Assembly: GCF_047600445.1 (NCBI RefSeq)
Contig: NZ_JASGKT010000002.1
Span: 1,054,001-1,118,000, forward strand
DNA: 64,000 nucleotides
Direction: 5' to 3'
DNA from: Piscinibacter sp047600445
GTDB lineage: Bacteria > Pseudomonadota > Gammaproteobacteria > Burkholderiales > Burkholderiaceae_C
A program made the position numbers and the translations under genes. This document shows, in pieces, positions 59,427-64,000 of this stretch (the first letter of the stretch is position 1; each line of letters starts with the position of its first letter). The notes under the pieces were generated by a model. The model did not search any database. It saw only the letters and a list, made by a program, of their open reading frames with translations, and was not told the origin of the DNA.

Positions 59427-60443
59427 ATGCAAATCGAGTCGGGCGTGAGCCTGAAACCGTTCAATACCTTCGGATTGCCGGCGGTTGCGCAATCCTTGGT
59501 GCGCATCAAGAGCGATGCCGACGTGCGCCGCGTGGTCGACCACCCGGAACTGGGCCGCGCGCCCAAGTTCATCCTCGGCGGCGGCAGCAACATCATCCTG
59601 ACGCGCGACATGCCGGCCGTGGTGCTCAAGGTCGAGGTGACCGGCAAGCATCTGGTGGAAGAGCGCGCCGACGCCTGGATCGTCGAGGCCGGCGCCGGCG
59701 AGAACTGGCACGAGCTGGTGGCCTGGACGCTGGCCCAGGGCTGGCCCGGGCTGGAGAACCTGGCGCTGATCCCGGGCACGGTGGGCGCCGCGCCGGTGCA
59801 GAACATCGGCGCCTACGGGCTGGAGCTGAAAGACCGCTTCGAGGCGCTCGACGCGGTCGACCTCGTCACCGGGCGCAGCGTGACGCTGGGCCCCGGCATC
59901 TGCGCCTTCGGCTACCGCGACAGCGTCTTCAAGCACGCGCTGGCCGGGCGCACGCTGGTCACGCGCGTGCGGCTGCGCCTGCCCCGGCCCTGGCGGCCGG
60001 TGCTGGGCTACCTCGACCTCGAACGCCGCATGCGCGAGGAGGGCGTCTCCAACCCCTCGGCGCAGCAGATCTTCGACTGGGTGTGCGCGATCCGCCGCGC
60101 CAAGCTGCCCGACCCGGCGCGCATCGGCAACGCCGGCAGCTTCTTCAAGAACCCGGTGGTGACGCCCGAACAGTGCCGCGACATCATTGGCCGCGACCCG
60201 GCCATCGTTCACTACCCCATGCCCGACGGCAGCGTGAAGCTCGCCGCCGGCTGGATGATCGACGCCTGCGGCTGGAAGGGCAAGGCGGTGGGGCAGGCGG
60301 CGGTCTACGACAAGCAGGCGCTGGTGCTGGTCAACCGCGGCGGCGCGATCGGCTCGGAAGTGATGACGCTGGCGCGCGCCATCCAGGAGAGCGTGTACGG
60401 CCGCTTCGGCATCCGGCTGGAGCCGGAGCCGGTGGTGGTCTGA
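59427..60443 (+). CDS. murB: UDP-N-acetylenolpyruvoylglucosamine reductase
   Basis: This 338-aa FAD enzyme has KPFNTFGLPA near the start, the FAD motif GGGSNIILT, IPGTVGAAPVQNIGAYG and GNAGSFFKNP with the catalytic Ser. This is the type I MurB pattern. It reduces UDP-GlcNAc-enolpyruvate to UDP-MurNAc for peptidoglycan synthesis. It is divergent from yajQ and its stop is 1 bp from the stop of the convergent ppnP. Confidence 0.97.
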   Translation: MQIESGVSLKPFNTFGLPAVAQSLVRIKSDADVRRVVDHPELGRAPKFILGGGSNIILTRDMPAVVLKVEVTGKHLVEERADAWIVEAGAGENWHELVAWTLAQGWPGLENLALIPGTVGAAPVQNIGAYGLELKDRFEALDAVDLVTGRSVTLGPGICAFGYRDSVFKHALAGRTLVTRVRLRLPRPWRPVLGYLDLERRMREEGVSNPSAQQIFDWVCAIRRAKLPDPARIGNAGSFFKNPVVTPEQCRDIIGRDPAIVHYPMPDGSVKLAAGWMIDACGWKGKAVGQAAVYDKQALVLVNRGGAIGSEVMTLARAIQESVYGRFGIRLEPEPVVV

Positions 60444-60444
60444 C

Positions 60445-60756
60445 TCAGAGGAAGTGGCAGACGTAGTGCAGCGTCTGCGTCACTTCGATGTCGAAGGCTG
60501 AATTGCCCGGCACGTCGAAGCTCTGGCCACCGCGGTAGCTGGCCCAGTCCGCGGCGCCCGGCAGCTTGACGCGGCACTCGCCCTCGATCAGCTCCATGCG
60601 CTCGGGCGCGCCGGTGTTGAACTTCAGCGCCGAGGGCAGGATCACGCCGACGCTCTTCTTGCTGCCGTCGGCCAGCTCCAGGCTGTGCGACACGCACTTG
60701 CCCTCGAAGTAGACGTTGGCGCGGGTGCGCACGGTGGCTTGCAACTGGTCGGTCAT
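60445..60756 (-). CDS. ppnP: Pyrimidine/purine nucleoside phosphorylase PpnP
   Basis: The 103-aa cupin-fold protein has the PpnP (YaiE, DUF1255) signature: NVYFEGKCVSHSLELADGS, KKSVGVILPS and GQSFDVPGNSAFDIEV. It phosphorolyses a broad range of nucleosides to bases and ribose 1-phosphate. The length is normal for the family. It is convergent with murB. Confidence 0.93.
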   Translation of the reverse strand: MTDQLQATVRTRANVYFEGKCVSHSLELADGSKKSVGVILPSALKFNTGAPERMELIEGECRVKLPGAADWASYRGGQSFDVPGNSAFDIEVTQTLHYVCHFL

Positions 60757-60894
60757 GGCGGCGTCGGGGCGGAATGGAGCGCGGATGCTAGCGCAGCGCC
60801 GCAGTCGCACGATGCACGGCGGGCATCCGCGCACGATGCACGCCCGCAAACCGCCGCGGCGCGTTGTAATCGGTTATCCACGCCCGCCCCGACC

Positions 60895-61995
60895 ATGCCC
60901 GGCCTGCTGCAACGCAACGAACAAGCCGTCACCGCCGCGCCGCCCGGCGCCCAGCGGGCGCTGCTGCTGGCGCAGCGTGTCGGGCTGCTGGCGCGGCACT
61001 GGCGCACGCGCGAGGTGCCGGCGGCGCTGCACGCCGCCGAGGCGGCGGTTCGCGATGCCGGCGACGCCCGCGCCGCCGCCGAGCTGGAGCTGGCGCGCGG
61101 CGTGGCGTGTTACTACGGCGCCGGCGTGCAGGCGGCGGTCGAGCCGATCGAGCGTGCGCGCGGCGCCGCCCATGCGCTGGCCGATCGTGGCCTGCAAGCC
61201 GAATGCGAGGCCTGGCTCGGCTGCATCGCCGCCACCTTGCAACAGTCGCCGGCGCGCTCGGTGGCGCACCTGCACGCGGCGGCCCGGCTGGGCGCCGCGT
61301 TCCGGCCGCTGGCCGCGGCGCGCGCGCTGTACGTGCTCGCCACGCTCTACCAGGAAGCCGAGCTGATGGACCACGCGGTGCGCCACTACCGCCGCGCCAC
61401 GCTGCTGGCGCGGCGCGAGAACGACGAGCAACTGCTCGCCGCGGTGCACCGCTACATGACGCTGGCGCAGGTGCAGCAGCTTCGCCGTGCGCGCGCCGCC
61501 GGGCACCTGCAGGCCCGCCAGCTCGGGCAGGCGCTGGCCGCGCTGGGCAGCGCGCAGCAGCTCGCGGCCTTGCTGGCGGGCGACGACGCCAGCCTGCAGT
61601 TCAGCCTGCGCCTGGGCGAGCTGCTGCGCCTGGACGGTCAGCACGAGCGCGCGCTGGAGGTGTTCGAGCACTGCGTCGCCCCCGCCGCGCAGGCCGGCAT
61701 GACCTGGGAGGCCACCATCGCGCGCGCCGACCAGGCGACCTGCCTGGCGCGCACCGGCCGCCTGCTCGACGCGGAGCATGCCGGCGCGCTCGCCGAAGCC
61801 GAACTCGAAGCCGACGCGGCCGACTACGTGCGCGGCGTGGTGCACGACGCGCTGGCCGAGCTGAACGAACTGCTGGCGCGCCCGCAGGCGCGCGCACGGC
61901 ATGCGACGCTGGCGCGCGCGGCCTGGGCGTCCGACGCCGACTACTGCGCCCGGTTGCGCGCCGCGCTGCAAGCCCAGGAACCGCTGGCCGACTGA
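60895..61995 (+). CDS. Tetratricopeptide-like helical repeat protein
   Basis: This 366-aa Ala/Leu-rich cytosolic protein is built from repeated helix pairs spaced about 40 residues apart (ALYVLATLYQEAELMDHAVRHYRRATLL and LGELLRLDGQHERALEVFEHC are TPR-like). The repeats resemble the N-terminal sensor region of some GGDEF proteins, but no GGDEF or other output domain follows. It is probably a scaffold or partner protein. The ATG at 60895 follows a short upstream region with no clear ribosome-binding site. Confidence 0.65.
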   Translation: MPGLLQRNEQAVTAAPPGAQRALLLAQRVGLLARHWRTREVPAALHAAEAAVRDAGDARAAAELELARGVACYYGAGVQAAVEPIERARGAAHALADRGLQAECEAWLGCIAATLQQSPARSVAHLHAAARLGAAFRPLAAARALYVLATLYQEAELMDHAVRHYRRATLLARRENDEQLLAAVHRYMTLAQVQQLRRARAAGHLQARQLGQALAALGSAQQLAALLAGDDASLQFSLRLGELLRLDGQHERALEVFEHCVAPAAQAGMTWEATIARADQATCLARTGRLLDAEHAGALAEAELEADAADYVRGVVHDALAELNELLARPQARARHATLARAAWASDADYCARLRAALQAQEPLAD

Positions 61996-62090
61996 GCCGC
62001 GCCGCGGGCCGCGCAAGCCGGGGTTCCGCCGCTGGCCGCGCCGCGGGCGCTGCGGTACAACCATCCGCATCGCCCGACCGGAAGCCGCCC

Positions 62091-63821
62091 GTGCCCGACA
62101 CCACCGCCACCCGCCCGCACCACGCCATCTGGCCGCGCCGCCTGCCGCGCGAACTGGCCGTGCCGCAGACCTCGCTGTGGTTCAACGTGGAGGTGTCGGC
62201 CGCGCGCTGGCCCGACAAGCCGGCCTACCTGTTCTTCGGCCGCGCGCTGAGCTACCGCGAGCTGCGCGAGCAGTCGCTGGCCATCGCCGGCTGGCTGCGC
62301 GCGCAGGGCGTGAAGAAGGGCGACCGCGTCGCGCTGTTCATGCAGAACTGCCCGCAGTTCGTCGTCGCGCTGTACGGCATCCTGCGCGCCGACGCGGTGG
62401 TGGTGCCGGTCAACCCGATGAACCGCGCCGACGAGTTCGGCCACTACATCGCCGACCCCGAGGCCAGGGTGGCGGTGTGCAGCGCCGACCTGGCCGGCAT
62501 CGTCGCCCAGGCGAACGCCGCGCTGCCCGAGGCGCAGCGCCTCGCTCACGTGCTGGTGGCGCGTTATGCCGACGCGCTGCCCGAAGGCGCCATCGAACCC
62601 GACGAAGCGCCCAACGCCGCCACCGAGCAGTGGCTGCGCGCCGACCCGGCGCTGCCCGAGACCGATGCCGTCGGCCCGCGCTGGACGCGCTGGGCCGAGG
62701 CGCTGGCCGCCGGCCTCGCGCCCGGGCCGCACACGGCCGGGCCGGACGACCTGGCGCTGCTGCCCTACACCTCGGGCACCACCGGGCTGCCCAAGGGCTG
62801 CCTGCACACGCACGGCACGCTGATGCACAACGCGGTGGGCGGGCAGTGGGGGCACAGCGGGCCGGAGTCGGTGACGCTCGGCGTGGTGCCGATGTTCCAC
62901 ATCACCGGCATGATCTACGGCGTGCTCGGCGCCGTGTACACCGGCTGCACCACGGTGATCCTGCCGCGCTGGGACCGCGAGCTGGCCGGCCGGCTGATCT
63001 CGCGCCACCGGGTCTCGCACTGGACCTGCATCCCGACGATGATCATCGACCTGTTCGGCAGCCCGAACTACAAGAGCTTCGACCTCTCGTCGCTGCGCAA
63101 CATCAGCGGCGGCGGCGCGGCGATGCCGCAGGCCGTCGCGCAGCGCTTGCAGGACCAGTTCGGCCTGACCTTCGCCGAGGGCTACGGCCTGACCGAAACC
63201 GCCGCGCCCAGCCACGCCAACCCGCCCGAGCGCGCCAAGCTGCAATGCCTGGGCATCCCGATCTTCGGCGTCGACTCGCGCGTCGTCGACCCCGCCACCT
63301 TGCGGGAGCTGCCGCCCGGCGAGACCGGCGAGATCGTCACCCACGGGCCGATGGTCTTCAAGGGCTACTGGAAGCACCCCGAGGCCACCGAGGCCGCCTT
63401 CGTCACGCTGCCCGGCGACGCCAGCGGCCGCAAGTTCTTCCGCACCGGCGACCTCGGCCGCATCGACGAAGAGGGCTACTTCTTCATCACCGACCGCCTG
63501 AAGCGCATGATCAACGCCAGCGGCTACAAGGTCTGGCCGGCCGAGGTGGAGACGCTGCTGTTCAAGCACCCGGCGGTGCAGGAGGCCTGCATCATCGCCG
63601 CGCGCGACGACTACCGCGGCGAGACCGTCAAGGCCGTGGTGGTGCTGCGCGCCGAGGCGCGCGGCACGATCACGGCGGACGACATCATCGCCTGGGCGCG
63701 CGAGCACATGGCGGCCTACAAGGTGCCCAAGGTCGTCGAGTTCGTCGACGCGCTGCCCAAGTCGGGCTCGGGCAAGGTGATGTGGCGGCTGTTGCAGGAG
63801 CGCGAGGCGCCCAAGGCCTGA
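62091..63821 (+). CDS. Long/medium-chain acyl-CoA synthetase (AMP-binding family)
   Basis: The 576-aa enzyme has the P-loop YTSGTTGLPKGCLH, the GYGLTETAAP adenylation motif, the hinge RLKRMINASGYKVWPAEVE and the C-terminal PKSGSGKVMWR with the catalytic Lys. It activates a carboxylic acid with ATP and CoA. FadD-like features are clear, but chain length or aromatic specificity cannot be read. The start is a GTG at 62091 with GGAAG upstream. The Bug-type binding protein gene on the opposite strand begins its 3' end 14 bp downstream. Confidence 0.88.
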   Translation: MPDTTATRPHHAIWPRRLPRELAVPQTSLWFNVEVSAARWPDKPAYLFFGRALSYRELREQSLAIAGWLRAQGVKKGDRVALFMQNCPQFVVALYGILRADAVVVPVNPMNRADEFGHYIADPEARVAVCSADLAGIVAQANAALPEAQRLAHVLVARYADALPEGAIEPDEAPNAATEQWLRADPALPETDAVGPRWTRWAEALAAGLAPGPHTAGPDDLALLPYTSGTTGLPKGCLHTHGTLMHNAVGGQWGHSGPESVTLGVVPMFHITGMIYGVLGAVYTGCTTVILPRWDRELAGRLISRHRVSHWTCIPTMIIDLFGSPNYKSFDLSSLRNISGGGAAMPQAVAQRLQDQFGLTFAEGYGLTETAAPSHANPPERAKLQCLGIPIFGVDSRVVDPATLRELPPGETGEIVTHGPMVFKGYWKHPEATEAAFVTLPGDASGRKFFRTGDLGRIDEEGYFFITDRLKRMINASGYKVWPAEVETLLFKHPAVQEACIIAARDDYRGETVKAVVVLRAEARGTITADDIIAWAREHMAAYKVPKVVEFVDALPKSGSGKVMWRLLQEREAPKA

Positions 63822-63835
63822 GCGCCAGGCCGGGC

Positions 63836-64000
63836 TCAGTCGAGCTTGGTGCCCGAGTCCTTCACCGCCTTGGCCCAGACCGGCATCTGCTCGGCCAGGT
63901 AGGCCGTGAAGGCCTCGCTGCCGAGGAAGGCCGGGTCGGCGCCCTGCGCGGCCATGCGGCTGCGGATGTCGGGTGTCTCCAGCACCTGCCGGAAGGCGTC
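63836..64000 (-). CDS. Bug-type tripartite tricarboxylate transporter binding protein, C-terminal part
   Basis: The last 54 residues end ...EQMPVWAKAVKDSGTKLD, preceded by QGADPAFLGSEAFTAYLA. This C-terminus (a TPDIRSRMAAQG-type helix, then a W-K-V segment) is characteristic of TctC/Bug extracytoplasmic binding proteins. The N-terminal part, with its signal peptide, lies beyond the window. It could serve a TctAB-type carrier such as the one at 23-25 kb. Confidence 0.85.
   Translation of the reverse strand, partial: DAFRQVLETPDIRSRMAAQGADPAFLGSEAFTAYLAEQMPVWAKAVKDSGTKLD

Overview
The window is a very GC-rich, gene-dense stretch of a Gram-negative chromosome. It most likely comes from a betaproteobacterium of the order Burkholderiales (Rubrivivax/Leptothrix/Methylibium-like). 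Supporting signs are the tripartite tricarboxylate (Tct/Bug) transporter genes, the kynurenine-type tryptophan pathway, pimeloyl-CoA dehydrogenase-like acyl-CoA dehydrogenases, the ribF-ileS-lspA order, and intergenic repeats of kinds common in that order. The genus is an inference. I found no rRNA, tRNA, CRISPR array, insertion sequence or prophage.

Layout. 1-8.1 kb: a PHP phosphoesterase (cut by the window edge), a secreted PQQ-type sugar dehydrogenase, recJ with its RpfE-like partner, and a lol operon with two tandem LolC/E-type permeases before lolD. 8.1-14.95 kb: a 4-hydroxybutyryl-CoA dehydratase/HpaB-fold protein divergent from a TetR-isochorismatase pair, a tetR-aidB-GNAT operon with twin operators, a DinB protein and a small membrane protein. 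15-19 kb: a protease-MoxR-DUF58-VWA block. 19-23 kb: tatD, a DNA glycosylase, a spermidine-synthase-like gene and a GspE/PilB ATPase, joined by 4-nt overlaps. 23-30.4 kb: tctB-tctA, an MFS exporter, a DUF3422 gene, a gamma-glutamyltransferase-like gene, and psd on the other strand. 30.6-31 kb: a decayed GNAT pseudogene.

31-42.5 kb is the most coherent system. kynB-kynU-kynA (tryptophan to anthranilate) diverges from a plus-strand array that encodes a two-domain 2-aminobenzoyl-CoA monooxygenase/reductase, a MarR regulator, an enoyl-CoA hydratase, an acyl-CoA dehydrogenase, a 2-aminobenzoate-CoA ligase, a RidA-like protein, a DMT transporter and an atypical SDR. The two arms share about 75 bp containing overlapping divergent promoters and an inverted repeat. 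The likely job is to turn tryptophan into anthranilate, activate it with CoA, dearomatise it and feed it to beta-oxidation.

42.5-49.6 kb holds a second DMT transporter, a quinone oxidoreductase, a 76-bp tandem repeat, a tiny conserved-looking gene, a DUF2189 protein, a periplasmic binding protein behind a candidate sigma-54 promoter, a UbiB-family kinase-like protein and a double-DUF4399 protein. 49.6-59.4 kb is a minus-strand block: yajQ, an aspartic protease, two acyl-CoA dehydrogenases, a P1 peptidase, a pseudouridine synthase, ribF, ileS and lspA. The window ends with murB, ppnP, a helical-repeat protein, an acyl-CoA synthetase and the 3' end of a Bug-type binding protein.

Functions were assigned by reading the translations and recognising family motifs. 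No database search was possible, so substrate-level calls are inferences.
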